From Campylobacteraceae bacterium (GTDB lineage Bacteria > Campylobacterota > Campylobacteria > Campylobacterales > Sulfurovaceae): a stretch of 33,338 nucleotides of DNA. The notes under the pieces were generated by a model. It was given only the letters and a program-made list of their open reading frames with translations. It was not told where the DNA came from and did not search any database. The stretch lies in contig JALSQB010000150.1 of NCBI GenBank assembly GCA_026985655.1, forward strand, positions 1 through 33,338, written 5' to 3'. The translations under genes were made by a program, and so were the position numbers. Position 1 is the first letter of the stretch. The number at the start of each line of letters is the position of its first letter. Of this stretch, positions 7,327-15,250 are shown piece by piece.

Positions 7327-8556
7327 ATGTTTGATGAAATTCAATTTGAGAAGATAAATAGATTACCAAAGTATATTTTTGCTGAGATTAATGACCTAAA
7401 GATGGCAGCAAGACATGAGGGGAAAGATATTATAGATTTTTCTATGGGAAACCCAGATGCACGAACTCCTCAACCTATTATTGATAAACTTTGTGAAACA
7501 GCACAGCGTGATAAAACACATGGATATAGTGCTAGTAAAGGTATCTATAAACTTCGACTTGCCATGTCTAATTGGTACAAAAGAAAATATAATGTAGCGC
7601 TTGACCCCAATACCGAAGTAGTTGCAACTATGGGGAGTAAAGAGGGGTATGTTCACTTGGTTCAAGCCATTACAAACCCAGGCGATGTTGCCATTGTTCC
7701 TGACCCTACTTATCCAATTCACTCGCAAGCTTTTATATTGGCAGGGGCAAATGTTGAAAAGATGGAGCTTAAGTTTGATGAAGAGAACTTTGAGGTTGAT
7801 GAAGAGACATTTTTTGCAGATTTAAACAATGCGTTGGATAACTCTTTACCCAAAGCAAAGTTTTTGGTTCTAAACTTTCCTCATAATCCAACAACAGCCA
7901 CGGTTACCCCTGAATTTTATGAAAAAATAGTAGCATTGGCAAAAGAGAAACGTTTTTATATTATTTCAGATATAGCTTATGCTGATATTACGTTTGATGG
8001 CTATACAACACCATCTATCTTAGAGGTAGAGGGTGCAAAAGAGGTTGCCGTTGAAGCTTATACTATGTCCAAGTCTTATAATATGGCAGGTTGGCGTGTT
8101 GGGTTTGTTTGTGGTAATAAAAAACTCATTGGGGCGTTACAAAGCATTAAATCTTGGTTAGATTATGGAATGTTTACTCCTATTCAAGTAGCAGCTACTG
8201 TTGCACTTGATGAACACCACTATGTACCAGATGAGCAGATTATTCCTCTTTATGAAAAGAGACGTGATGTGATGCTAAAAGCATTTGAGAATGCAGGTTG
8301 GCATATGGGAAAACCAAATGCTTCTATGTTTATTTGGGGTAAAATCCCTGAAAATTGTAGGGCAATGGGTTCATTAGAATTTTCAAAAAGATTATTAACT
8401 GAAGCTGGGGTAGCTGTAAGCCCAGGGATTGGTTTTGGTAAATATGGTGATGATTATGTGCGTATTGCCTTAATTGAAAATGAAAATAGAATTCGTCAAG
8501 CTGCAAGAAACATAAAGAAGTTTTTAAAAGTAGTTGATGCTGAAAATGCAAAGTAA
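7327..8556 (+). CDS. PLP-dependent class I/II aminotransferase (AlaC/LL-DAP aminotransferase-like)
   Basis: A 409-residue fold-type I aminotransferase. Substrate and cofactor motifs are SMGNPD (39-44), the YSASKG loop, NFPHNPT with N187, SDIAYAD with D215 and Y218, and the Schiff-base lysine K249 in YTMSKSYNMAGWRVGF. The arginine near the C-terminus (DDYVRIAL) binds the substrate carboxylate. Close relatives are annotated as glutamate-pyruvate, aspartate or LL-diaminopimelate aminotransferase; the sequence does not decide. Being directly upstream of hom suggests aspartate-family amino acid metabolism, which would fit either aspartate or diaminopimelate chemistry. Confidence 0.85.
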   Translation: MFDEIQFEKINRLPKYIFAEINDLKMAARHEGKDIIDFSMGNPDARTPQPIIDKLCETAQRDKTHGYSASKGIYKLRLAMSNWYKRKYNVALDPNTEVVATMGSKEGYVHLVQAITNPGDVAIVPDPTYPIHSQAFILAGANVEKMELKFDEENFEVDEETFFADLNNALDNSLPKAKFLVLNFPHNPTTATVTPEFYEKIVALAKEKRFYIISDIAYADITFDGYTTPSILEVEGAKEVAVEAYTMSKSYNMAGWRVGFVCGNKKLIGALQSIKSWLDYGMFTPIQVAATVALDEHHYVPDEQIIPLYEKRRDVMLKAFENAGWHMGKPNASMFIWGKIPENCRAMGSLEFSKRLLTEAGVAVSPGIGFGKYGDDYVRIALIENENRIRQAARNIKKFLKVVDAENAK

Positions 8557-8578
8557 GTAAGAAAAAAAGGAAAATAAA

Positions 8579-9841
8579 ATGGTAAAAATAGGAATACTTG
8601 GGGTAGGAACAGTGGGAGCAAGTGTTGCTAATATCTTAGAAACTAATGCTGATATTTTAGAAGCAAGAGCAGGCAAAAAAATCGTTGTTAAATCAGGGGT
8701 AGTTAAAAATTTATCAAAAGATAGAGGAGTCTCTATTAAACTCTCTGATAATCCTTCAGATATTATTGATGACCCTGAAATTGATATTGTTGTTGAGCTT
8801 ATGGGTGGGGTTGAAGAGCCTTATAGATTAGTAAAACAAGCATTAGAAAATGGCAAAGCAGTAGTAACAGCCAACAAAGCACTTCTTGCCTATCATCGTT
8901 ATGAACTTCAAGAGATAGCAGGCAATACTCCACTGATGTATGAGGCTAGTACAGCTGGAGGAATCCCTATTATTGGAGCATTGCGAAATGGTTTGACGGC
9001 GAACCACATAGAGTCTATTCAAGGAATTATGAATGGCACTACCAACTATATGCTAACCAAGATGATAAATGAGGGTGCGTTATATGATGATATTTTAAAA
9101 GAGGCTCAAGCCTTAGGTTATGCTGAAGCAGACCCCACATTTGATGTTGGTGGTTTTGATGCCTCTCATAAACTTCTTATCTTGGCAAGTATTGCTTATG
9201 GAATTGATGCTAAACCAGAAGATATTTTAATTGAAGGTATAGAAAATATAAATCAAACCGATGTGGCTTTTGCAAAAGAGTTTGGATATGAGATTAAATT
9301 ATTAGGAATTGCTAAAAAAGTAAAAGAGGGAGTAGAGCTTCGCGTTCACCCAACAATGATACCAGCATCAAGTATGATAGCAAAAGTAGATGGGGTGATG
9401 AATGCTGTATCGGTTGTAGGTGATAACGTGGGAGAGACCATGTATTATGGAGCAGGAGCAGGTGGAGAAGCAACAGCTTCAGCTGTTATTGCTGATATTG
9501 TTGATATTGTTCGTGGAAATCAAGATCCAATGCTAGGCTACAAAAAGCCCCTAGAAACAGGTATGGAATTACTCTTTGAATCTGAAATCGTAACCAACTA
9601 CTATTTACGCATGAGTGTGATTGACCAATCAGGTGTTTTAGCCAAAATTACTAAAGCGTTAGAAACCTTTAATATATCAATAGAGTCTATGCTACAAAAG
9701 CCACATAGAGATGATGAATTGGTAAAACTTCTTTTTACAACGCATGCTTGTCAAGAAGAGAAAATTCAAGAGGCGATGATAGCCTTAAAAAAGCTTAACT
9801 GTGTGCATGGTGAGATTGCCATGATAAGGATTGAGAAGTAG
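8579..9841 (+). CDS. hom: Homoserine dehydrogenase with C-terminal ACT domain
   Basis: This enzyme reduces aspartate semialdehyde to homoserine with NAD(P)H, the branch to threonine and methionine. The 420-residue protein starts with the dinucleotide fold GILGVGTVGAS, then VTANKALLA, the catalytic domain motifs IMNGTTNYML and EADPTFDVGGFDASHK, and ends with an ACT domain (about 345-420, YYLRMSVIDQSGVLAKIT) that normally senses threonine. Length is standard for single-domain bacterial Hom. An AAAGGAAA site precedes the ATG. It sits 22 bases after the aminotransferase gene and is probably cotranscribed with it. Confidence 0.95.
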   Translation: MVKIGILGVGTVGASVANILETNADILEARAGKKIVVKSGVVKNLSKDRGVSIKLSDNPSDIIDDPEIDIVVELMGGVEEPYRLVKQALENGKAVVTANKALLAYHRYELQEIAGNTPLMYEASTAGGIPIIGALRNGLTANHIESIQGIMNGTTNYMLTKMINEGALYDDILKEAQALGYAEADPTFDVGGFDASHKLLILASIAYGIDAKPEDILIEGIENINQTDVAFAKEFGYEIKLLGIAKKVKEGVELRVHPTMIPASSMIAKVDGVMNAVSVVGDNVGETMYYGAGAGGEATASAVIADIVDIVRGNQDPMLGYKKPLETGMELLFESEIVTNYYLRMSVIDQSGVLAKITKALETFNISIESMLQKPHRDDELVKLLFTTHACQEEKIQEAMIALKKLNCVHGEIAMIRIEK

Positions 9842-9851
9842 TTATTTTTTG

Positions 9852-9860
9852 TGCTATAAT
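9852..9860 (+). promoter_or_regulatory. Extended -10 promoter for the lipoprotein gene
   Basis: TGCTATAAT fits the extended -10 pattern TGn-TATAAT, preceded by a T-run as is common in this phylum. It is 25 bases before the lipoprotein ATG, and a TGGAGG ribosome site follows. Confidence 0.6.
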
Positions 9861-9885
9861 AAGCAATATTATTGGAGGCTTTATA

Positions 9886-10476
9886 ATGAAAAAAAATATT
9901 TTGCTACTTCTCTTTATGCTCTTTTTTGTAGCTTGTGAGACAGGTACACGTTATGATACAAACGCAAGTAAAAAGCAAGTTACTCAAGAAGTAGCCCCTC
10001 GTAACTTGGTGAAAAGTGAAGACATTGAAGCCTTACTTGATGACGATGGCAAGAAGTTAGAGGGTGAACCTTATTATGATGATAAGGAACAAGTAGAAGA
10101 GATTACTTCTTTTTCTGGTGGTAGAGAAATGGATGGATTAGAAGTCCACAAGATAAGAGAAGGAAAGCACGAAGGATATACCCGTTTAGTTTTTGACATC
10201 TATGAAAATGGCAAGCCTAGTAATAGTTTTGGACATTATGAAGCTAAGTATAATAGTCAAAAGAAAGATATTACCGTGGTATTAAGTGCTTATCGAAAGT
10301 TTACAGAATCGTTACCCTCTTTTTCTCACGATTCAATTATAGAAAAAATTTATTTGGAAAAATATCTTGATGATAGTGGCTTTAAATTTCATATTAAGTT
10401 ACGCCAAGATGCCAAAGTAAGAATTTTTAATTTGCCTAATCCTGCACGCCTTATTTTTGATATTAAAGCTATTTAG
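9886..10476 (+). CDS. Lipoprotein with C-terminal AMIN-like domain
   Basis: A 196-residue predicted lipoprotein. The signal peptide MKKNILLLLFMLFFVAC ends in an F-V-A-C lipobox with the acylated cysteine at residue 17 and glutamate at +2. After a charged linker (about 20-80), residues 85-196 alternate beta-strands in the pattern of AMIN domains (TRLVFDIYE, KDITVVLS, ARLIFDIKAI), which bind peptidoglycan or secretin partners. Function is unknown; envelope anchoring is inferred. It has its own extended -10 promoter, and the ArsC-family gene follows after 30 bases. Confidence 0.7.
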   Translation: MKKNILLLLFMLFFVACETGTRYDTNASKKQVTQEVAPRNLVKSEDIEALLDDDGKKLEGEPYYDDKEQVEEITSFSGGREMDGLEVHKIREGKHEGYTRLVFDIYENGKPSNSFGHYEAKYNSQKKDITVVLSAYRKFTESLPSFSHDSIIEKIYLEKYLDDSGFKFHIKLRQDAKVRIFNLPNPARLIFDIKAI

Positions 10477-10506
10477 CTAAAATTTTAAAAAAATATAGGA
10501 TTTATA

Positions 10507-10860
10507 ATGGAAAAAATTACCATATGGCATAACCCTCGATGTTCAAAGTCAAGAGATTCATTTAAGCTTTTAGAAGAAAAGGGTTTAGCACCTAAAGTGG
10601 TGAAGTATTTAGAAGAAACTCCTTCTATTGAAGAGCTTCAAAATATACTTAAAATGTTAGGTATGACTTCAGCACAAGAACTTATGAGAAAAAAAGAGAG
10701 CATCTATAAAGAACTCAATCTTAAAGATGAAACATCTGAAGAGAAACTGCTTCAATCTATGGTTAAAAACCCTAAGCTCATAGAAAGACCCATTGTAATT
10801 AAAGGTCATAATGCTGTTATTGGTCGTCCTGTTGAGCGAGTTATTGAGCTTTTGGGCTAA
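10507..10860 (+). CDS. arsC: ArsC-family arsenate reductase-like protein (glutaredoxin-dependent type)
   Basis: A 117-residue thioredoxin-fold protein. The N-terminal HNPRCSKSRDSF carries the catalytic cysteine C12, and the three arginines that bind arsenate in E. coli ArsC have counterparts at R61, R94 and R107 (in LIERPIVI and VIGRPVERV). This supports real reductase chemistry rather than an Spx-type regulator. There is no arsR or arsB nearby, so it may be a YfgD-type general member of the family. It is the last gene before the alpha operon promoter. Confidence 0.8.
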   Translation: MEKITIWHNPRCSKSRDSFKLLEEKGLAPKVVKYLEETPSIEELQNILKMLGMTSAQELMRKKESIYKELNLKDETSEEKLLQSMVKNPKLIERPIVIKGHNAVIGRPVERVIELLG

Positions 10861-10963
10861 ATTGTCTTTAAAAACCACTAAAAACCCCATATTTTAAGTT
10901 TCTTTTTGTTACCATTCGCGACCTAAATTAAATTTTAGTGTAAATCTACGTGAAGAATTTTTA

Positions 10964-11019
10964 TATAATTCGCACTGATTATATAAGAGTTGGTTAGATA
11001 AAAGTCTTTTTTCGACTTT
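10964..11019 (+). promoter_or_regulatory. Alpha operon promoter (-10) and leader hairpin
   Basis: TATAAT at 10964-10969 in TTTTTATATAATTCGC is followed by a roughly 100-base leader before rpmJ. AAAGTC (11001-11006) and GACTTT (11014-11019) form a hairpin with a T-rich loop. In E. coli S4 represses this operon by binding its leader; whether this leader does the same cannot be seen. The rest of the 212-base gap after arsC shows no gene. Confidence 0.55.
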
Positions 11020-11072
11020 CTCCTCTTCCCATAAAACGCGTACAGGTGCAAAAACACACTTAGGAGTAACCC

Positions 11073-11186
11073 ATGAAGGTTAGACCATCAGTAAAAAAAA
11101 TGTGTGATGATTGTAAAATAATCAAACGAAAAGGTATCGTTAGAATTATCTGCAAAAATCCAAAGCATAAACAAAGACAAGGATAA
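11073..11186 (+). CDS. rpmJ: 50S ribosomal protein L36, zinc-ribbon type
   Basis: A 37-residue protein missed by the ORF track because of its size. The sequence [20 protein letters not shown] has the CxxC pair, and a third cysteine (IICKNPKH) with the following histidine completes the zinc site of C+ type L36. A TTAGGAG site precedes it. It opens the alpha operon, two bases before rpsM. infA, which often stands immediately upstream, is absent here. Confidence 0.95.
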   Translation: MKVRPSVKKMCDDCKIIKRKGIVRIICKNPKHKQRQG

Positions 11187-11188
11187 GC

Positions 11189-11551
11189 ATGGCACGTATA
11201 TCAGGTGTTGATTTACCAAAGAAAAAGAGAATTGAGTACGGACTTACCTATATTTATGGTATTGGTCTTCATACTTCAAGAAAAATTCTTGATGCGACAG
11301 GTGTTGATTATAACACAAGAGTTTTCGAATTGACAGATGCACAAGCAGCTTTAATCCGTAACGAAATTCAAGCAAACTTTATGGTTGAGGGAGATCTTCG
11401 TAAGAAAGTTACTCTTGACATTAAAGCACTTATGGACTTAGGTTCATACAGAGGTCTTAGACATAGACGTGGTCTTCCATGTAGAGGTCAAAAAACCAAA
11501 ACAAATGCTAGAACTCGTAAGGGTAAAAGAAAAACTGTTGGCGCAGCATAA
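11189..11551 (+). CDS. rpsM: 30S ribosomal protein S13
   Basis: S13 sits in the head of the small subunit and contacts L5 and the P-site tRNA. The 120-residue protein begins [20 protein letters not shown] and contains the helix-two-turn-helix segment ([14 protein letters not shown]), GDLRKKV, and the basic tail [20 protein letters not shown] that reaches toward tRNA. Length is typical. It is closely packed between rpmJ and rpsK. Confidence 0.98.
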   Translation: MARISGVDLPKKKRIEYGLTYIYGIGLHTSRKILDATGVDYNTRVFELTDAQAALIRNEIQANFMVEGDLRKKVTLDIKALMDLGSYRGLRHRRGLPCRGQKTKTNARTRKGKRKTVGAA

Positions 11552-11565
11552 GCGAGGATTGATTA

Positions 11566-11940
11566 ATGGCTAAGAAAAAAGCAAAAAAGAATATTGCTAA
11601 AGGTGTTGTGTACGTAGCAGCAACCTTTAACAATACAGTAATTACAGTTACTGACGAAATGGGTAACGTTCTTGCATGGAGTTCTGCTGGAGCATTAGGG
11701 TTTAAAGGTTCTAAAAAATCTACACCTTTTGCAGCAACAGAAGCAGTAACAGATGCAATGCAAAAAGCAATGGAACACGGAATCAAAGAAGTTGGAATTA
11801 AAGTTCAAGGACCTGGTTCTGGTAGAGATACTGCTGTTAAAGCAATTGGTGCAACAGAGGGACTTAGAGTATCTTGGTTAAAAGATATTACACCACTTCC
11901 TCATAATGGTTGTCGTCCTCCTAAGCAGAGAAGAGTTTAA
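11566..11940 (+). CDS. rpsK: 30S ribosomal protein S11
   Basis: S11 forms part of the platform near the anti-Shine-Dalgarno helix. The 124-residue protein starts with a lysine-rich [13 protein letters not shown], then [36 protein letters not shown] and the conserved end [17 protein letters not shown]. It has normal length and lies 14 bases after rpsM in the alpha operon. Confidence 0.98.
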   Translation: MAKKKAKKNIAKGVVYVAATFNNTVITVTDEMGNVLAWSSAGALGFKGSKKSTPFAATEAVTDAMQKAMEHGIKEVGIKVQGPGSGRDTAVKAIGATEGLRVSWLKDITPLPHNGCRPPKQRRV

Positions 11941-11992
11941 TCACTTTTTGTGATTATATTCATATTTAATAGAATAATTAAAGGTATTACAA

Positions 11993-12619
11993 ATGGCAAG
12001 ATATAGAGGTCCAGTTGAAAAACTAGAGCGAAGACTTGGTGTTGATCTCGGCTTAAAAGGTGAGAGAAGACTTGCAGGAAAATCAGCTTTAGAAAAAAGA
12101 CCATACCCACCAGGGCAACATGGTCAAAGAAGAACAAAGTTAAGTGAATATGGTGAACAGCTTCAAGAGAAGCAAAAAGCTAAATTTATGTATGGTGTAT
12201 CTGAAAAACAATTTAGAGGATTGTTCGCAGAAGCTAAAAAACAAGAGGGAAATACAGGGGCAATCCTTATTCAACTTCTTGAGCAAAGACTTGATAACGT
12301 AGTTTACAGAATGGGTTTTGCAACAACCAGAAGATTTGCTAGACAACTTACAAACCACGGACATATTCTTGTTGATGGTAAAAAAGTTGATATTCCTTCT
12401 TTTAGAGTAAAAGCAGGTCAAAAAATTGAAATTAGAGAAGCCAGCAAAACTAACCCTCAAATTGTGAGAGCAATGGAATTAACTAACCAAACTGGTATGG
12501 TTGAGTGGGTAGATGTTGAAAAAGAGAAATTATTTGGAATTTTCACAAGAGTTCCAAACAGAGATGAAATTTCAATTCCAGTAGAAGAGCGTTTAATCGT
12601 TGAACTTTACTCTAAGTAG
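11993..12619 (+). CDS. rpsD: 30S ribosomal protein S4
   Basis: S4 nucleates assembly of the 5' domain of 16S rRNA and is the usual translational regulator of the alpha operon. The 208-residue protein shows [44 protein letters not shown] and the S4 RNA-binding motif [20 protein letters not shown]. The N-terminus lacks the zinc cysteines, so it is the C- form. The 52-base gap before it contains AATAATTAAAGG as ribosome site. Confidence 0.98.
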   Translation: MARYRGPVEKLERRLGVDLGLKGERRLAGKSALEKRPYPPGQHGQRRTKLSEYGEQLQEKQKAKFMYGVSEKQFRGLFAEAKKQEGNTGAILIQLLEQRLDNVVYRMGFATTRRFARQLTNHGHILVDGKKVDIPSFRVKAGQKIEIREASKTNPQIVRAMELTNQTGMVEWVDVEKEKLFGIFTRVPNRDEISIPVEERLIVELYSK

Positions 12620-12641
12620 TAATTAGTAAAAAAGGCAAAGA

Positions 12642-13646
12642 ATGAAAAAAATTAAAGTAGCACCATCACTTCCTGAAAATGTAGAAGTAAATGAATTGGG
12701 TGAAAACAGATCTGAAGTAATTGCCTACCCTTTTGAAAGTGGTTACGCGATTACTTTGGCACATCCACTTAGAAGACTTATTTTAGGTTCTTCTATTGGG
12801 TATGCACCAATCTCAATTAAGATTGAGGGTGCAGCACATGAGTTTGACTCAGTTCGTGGAATGCATGAAGATGTTGCTGTATTTATTATTAACCTTAAAA
12901 ACATTCGTTTTAAACTTGCCGAGGGTGTTGAGAGACTAGAAGTTTCTTATAGCTTTGCTGGATCAAGAGAGATTACTGCTGCTGACTTAGTTAATGATGA
13001 TGTAGAAATTGTTAATCCTGATGCTTTTTTAGCAACACTTAACGAAGATGCACTGCTTAACTTTACAGTGGTGATTGCTCAAGGTTTAGGTTATGTTCAA
13101 AGTGAAGACTTAAGAGATGACGTTGAATCTGACAGTATCGCTTTAGATGCTTTCTTTACCCCTGTAAAAAAAGCAAATTATGACATTCAAAATGTATTAG
13201 TTGAAGACAACCCTAACTATGAAAAAATTGTTTTTGATATTGAGACAGATGGTCAAGTATCACCTGTTGATGCGTTTACTAATGCCTTAGAGACTATGTA
13301 TAAACAACTTTCAGTCTTTAATGGTGTTCTTGATGTTGAAATTAATGCTACACCAATTAAACGTTCTAATGATGATTCAGAGATTAAAGCGTATCTTGAA
13401 CCTATTGAATCTTTAGGTTTATCGGCACGTTCATTTAACTCTTTAGACAGAGCTGGAATGAAAGTAGTTGGAGAATTAGTACTTATGAGTACAACAGAGA
13501 TTAAAAACATTAAAAACCTTGGTAAAAAATCTTTAGATGAAATTTCTGAATGTTTAGAAAACCTTGGTTATGGTGAAGATTTCGAACTAGCAGACAGTGT
13601 AAGAGTAAATCTTATTAAAAAAATTGAGCAGATTAAAGAATCATAA
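12642..13646 (+). CDS. rpoA: DNA-directed RNA polymerase subunit alpha
   Basis: The alpha dimer is the platform for assembling beta and beta'. The 334-residue protein has the N-terminal dimerisation domain (HPLRRLILGSSIGYAPISI, EFDSVRGMHEDV) and the C-terminal DNA-binding domain with two helix-hairpin-helix motifs (IESLGLSARSFNSLDRAG, IKNIKNLGKKSLDEI), which contacts UP elements and activators. Length is normal. It is 22 bases after rpsD. The beta and beta' genes lie about 10 kb downstream in the same window. Confidence 0.98.
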   Translation: MKKIKVAPSLPENVEVNELGENRSEVIAYPFESGYAITLAHPLRRLILGSSIGYAPISIKIEGAAHEFDSVRGMHEDVAVFIINLKNIRFKLAEGVERLEVSYSFAGSREITAADLVNDDVEIVNPDAFLATLNEDALLNFTVVIAQGLGYVQSEDLRDDVESDSIALDAFFTPVKKANYDIQNVLVEDNPNYEKIVFDIETDGQVSPVDAFTNALETMYKQLSVFNGVLDVEINATPIKRSNDDSEIKAYLEPIESLGLSARSFNSLDRAGMKVVGELVLMSTTEIKNIKNLGKKSLDEISECLENLGYGEDFELADSVRVNLIKKIEQIKES

Positions 13647-13667
13647 GCTCTTAACAAAGGAACATAG

Positions 13668-14015
13668 ATGAGACATAAACATGGATACCGTAAGCTTAGC
13701 AGAACTTCTGCACACAGAGCTGCGTTGTTAAAAAACCTTTCTATTGCTCTTATTAAATATGGAAAGATGGAAACAACTTTACCAAAAGCAAAAGAGCTTA
13801 GTAGATATTTTGAAAAACTTATCACTAAAGGTTTAAGTGGAGAGAATGCTCATAGAGCAGTATTTGCACTTTTACAAGACAAAGAGTGTACTAACAAATT
13901 AGTAACAGAAATTTCTCCAGAATATGCTGAGAGAAATGGTGGTTACACAAGAATCATCAAAACTCGTATGAGACGTGGTGATGCTGCACCAATGGCAATT
14001 ATCGAACTTGTATAA
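13668..14015 (+). CDS. rplQ: 50S ribosomal protein L17
   Basis: The last gene of the alpha operon; L17 lies near the peptide exit tunnel. The 115-residue protein begins [20 protein letters not shown] and has the typical N-terminal helices ([18 protein letters not shown]) and the C-terminal strand [20 protein letters not shown]. An intrinsic terminator follows within 15 bases of the stop. Confidence 0.98.
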   Translation: MRHKHGYRKLSRTSAHRAALLKNLSIALIKYGKMETTLPKAKELSRYFEKLITKGLSGENAHRAVFALLQDKECTNKLVTEISPEYAERNGGYTRIIKTRMRRGDAAPMAIIELV

Positions 14016-14027
14016 TTAGCTTTTCAA

Positions 14028-14062
14028 AAAGATTAAGTTGTTTAGGCATCTTAGTCTTTTTT
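14028..14062 (+). terminator. Intrinsic terminator of the alpha operon
   Basis: AAAGATTAAG (14028-14037) pairs with CTTAGTCTTT (14050-14059) through one G-U wobble, with a 12-base loop and a T-run. It lies just after rplQ and closes the operon. Confidence 0.75.
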
Positions 14063-14146
14063 CTCTTCTTCTTTTTAATCTCTTCAAAGTCATCTAAAAA
14101 TTAATTTTTTAATTTAAGTTTAAATTTATTTAAAGAAAAAACTCCC

Positions 14147-14152
14147 TATACT
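14147..14152 (+). promoter_or_regulatory. Candidate -10 box for the 30-residue ORF
   Basis: TATACT lies 43 bases before the small ORF, in DNA that follows the rplQ terminator. No convincing -35 is seen. Any transcript starting here would contain only the small ORF before the next terminator. Confidence 0.35.
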
Positions 14153-14195
14153 TTCAATGTCATAAAGACACATCATATAAATTTAAGGATATAGT

Positions 14196-14288
14196 ATGCA
14201 AGAGATTATCAATAAAATAGTTGTTTTTTTATTTTATAAGAAAGAACGTAAATTAGGTGAAATTCAGATTCCTGTAACAAAGTTATAA
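14196..14288 (+). CDS. Possible small protein of 30 residues
   Basis: ATG with a good TTAAGGAT site five bases upstream opens a 30-codon frame (MQEIINKIVVFLFYKKERKL start) ending in TAA at 14286-14288. The N-terminal third is amphipathic or hydrophobic (IVVFLFY) and the middle is basic (KKERK), as in small membrane-associated peptides. It has an upstream -10-like TATACT and a hairpin terminator starts ten bases after its stop, so it looks like a complete transcription unit. No family is recognised. It could be a non-coding transcript. Confidence 0.4.
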   Translation: MQEIINKIVVFLFYKKERKLGEIQIPVTKL

Positions 14289-14298
14289 TAGCCAATAT

Positions 14299-14335
14299 AA
14301 AAGGTATAAAAAGTTTATATTCTTTTATACCTTTT
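14299..14335. terminator. Perfect 13-bp bidirectional terminator overlapping a gene end
   Basis: AAAAGGTATAAAA (14299-14311) is the exact reverse complement of 14323-14335, with an 11-base loop. A/T runs at both ends allow termination in either direction. The right arm encodes the last codons of the minus-strand DUF2062 gene, whose stop codon falls in the loop. Confidence 0.75.
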
Positions 14336-14815
14336 AAATCGTAAAATCTTCTCTTTTCTTACCGAGTCTATCCAAAGTTTATTAATCAAAAAATATATCA
14401 GTGTTGAAACTCCTATGGAGTAGGGGATTGTACCGACATATAGAGGGGTAATAATTTTATTCCAATTATCTGAAAACCAATTAAGTGTTAAGTCGATATT
14501 ATCTAATCCCTCATAACCAAGTAAGAAATTTCCTGTTTGGTACTCCATGTAGTACATAAATGGCATGGTAATAGGATTGGAGAGCCAAACCATAGAGATA
14601 GCAATAGGTACATTAAATTTTATAAAAGGGGTAATAGATAAGACGGCTAACATCTGCATAGGCATGGGAATAAAGCCCCAAAAAAGACCTATAAGTACAC
14701 CTCTTGAGATAGCTTTTCTGTTAATGGCAAGATACTCATGGGGTATCTTATATTTGTGTATAAAATCTTTTATTTTACCATTAGATTGTTTTTTTTTAAA
14801 TACTTTTCGAATCAT
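14315..14815 (-). CDS. DUF2062-domain inner-membrane protein
   Basis: A 166-residue membrane protein of the DUF2062 family. Typical features are a basic N-terminus, a first hydrophobic segment with GLFWGFIPMPMQ (about residues 41-52), the NPITMPFMYYMEYQTG motif (about 80-95), and a C-terminal transmembrane helix (about 125-148). Function of the family is not established. The ATG has no Shine-Dalgarno; TTGAAA-N17-TAAAAT ends only five bases before it, suggesting a leaderless transcript. The end is shared with a convergent bidirectional terminator. Confidence 0.8.
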   Translation of the reverse strand: MIRKVFKKKQSNGKIKDFIHKYKIPHEYLAINRKAISRGVLIGLFWGFIPMPMQMLAVLSITPFIKFNVPIAISMVWLSNPITMPFMYYMEYQTGNFLLGYEGLDNIDLTLNWFSDNWNKIITPLYVGTIPYSIGVSTLIYFLINKLWIDSVRKEKILRFKRYKRI

Positions 14816-14820
14816 AGTGT

Positions 14821-14849
14821 ATTTTATTCATTCTATCTTTAGGTTTCAA
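14821..14849 (-). promoter_or_regulatory. Promoter of the DUF2062 gene, start at or near the ATG
   Basis: On the minus strand TTGAAA (plus 14844-14849) and TAAAAT (plus 14821-14826) are separated by 17 bases. The ATG begins five bases after the -10 box, leaving no room for a ribosome site. Confidence 0.45.
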
Positions 14850-14911
14850 TGAAAGATGTGATATTTTAGAACAAGAGAAAAACCTAAGGGGTTAAAAGTT
14901 AGCACAATAGC

Positions 14912-14940
14912 TTGACAAAGTTTTAAATATAATGTATAAC
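14912..14940 (+). promoter_or_regulatory. Near-consensus sigma70 promoter of the nfu-murE cluster
   Basis: TTGACA (14912-14917), a 17-base spacer and TATAAC (14935-14940) lie 30 bases before the nfu start codon. This is one of the few promoters in the window with a full -35 box. Confidence 0.75.
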
Positions 14941-14969
14941 TAGATTAATAATATATTAAGGAGAAGCGA

Positions 14970-15248
14970 GTGCTTCCATTTACAGATGAAGAGTTACAAC
15001 CCATAGTTTCTAGCATGATTGAAAAAGCAAGAGTATGGATTAAGAAAGATGGTGGAGATGTTACTTTACTTGATATTAAAGAGGGTAAAGTTTTTGTACA
15101 GTTACAAGGGGCATGTGTGGGGTGTGGTTCTTCAGGAACAACACTTAAATACGGTATTGAAAAAGAGATGAGAACAATGATTCACCCTGAAATAACTGTT
15201 GTTAATGTACCCCACGGTATGGAAGATAAGTTAGAAGAATTGGTATAA
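14970..15248 (+). CDS. NifU C-terminal-domain (Nfu-type) iron-sulfur scaffold protein
   Basis: A 92-residue stand-alone Nfu domain that binds a labile Fe-S cluster for delivery to apoproteins. The cluster ligands are C49 and C52 in GACVGCGSSGTTLK, and the family's KKDGGDVTLLDI stretch precedes them. The start codon is GTG, chosen because AAGGAGAAG lies four bases upstream and the reading frame fits family length. The gene is three bases before the tetratricopeptide-like gene and leads an apparent operon with it and murE. Confidence 0.9.
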   Translation: MLPFTDEELQPIVSSMIEKARVWIKKDGGDVTLLDIKEGKVFVQLQGACVGCGSSGTTLKYGIEKEMRTMIHPEITVVNVPHGMEDKLEELV

Positions 15249-15250
15249 TC

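Noticed and set aside
14565-14852. Plus-strand 95-residue ORF opposite the DUF2062 gene
   Set aside because: Antisense shadow; the minus-strand frame has clear DUF2062 motifs.
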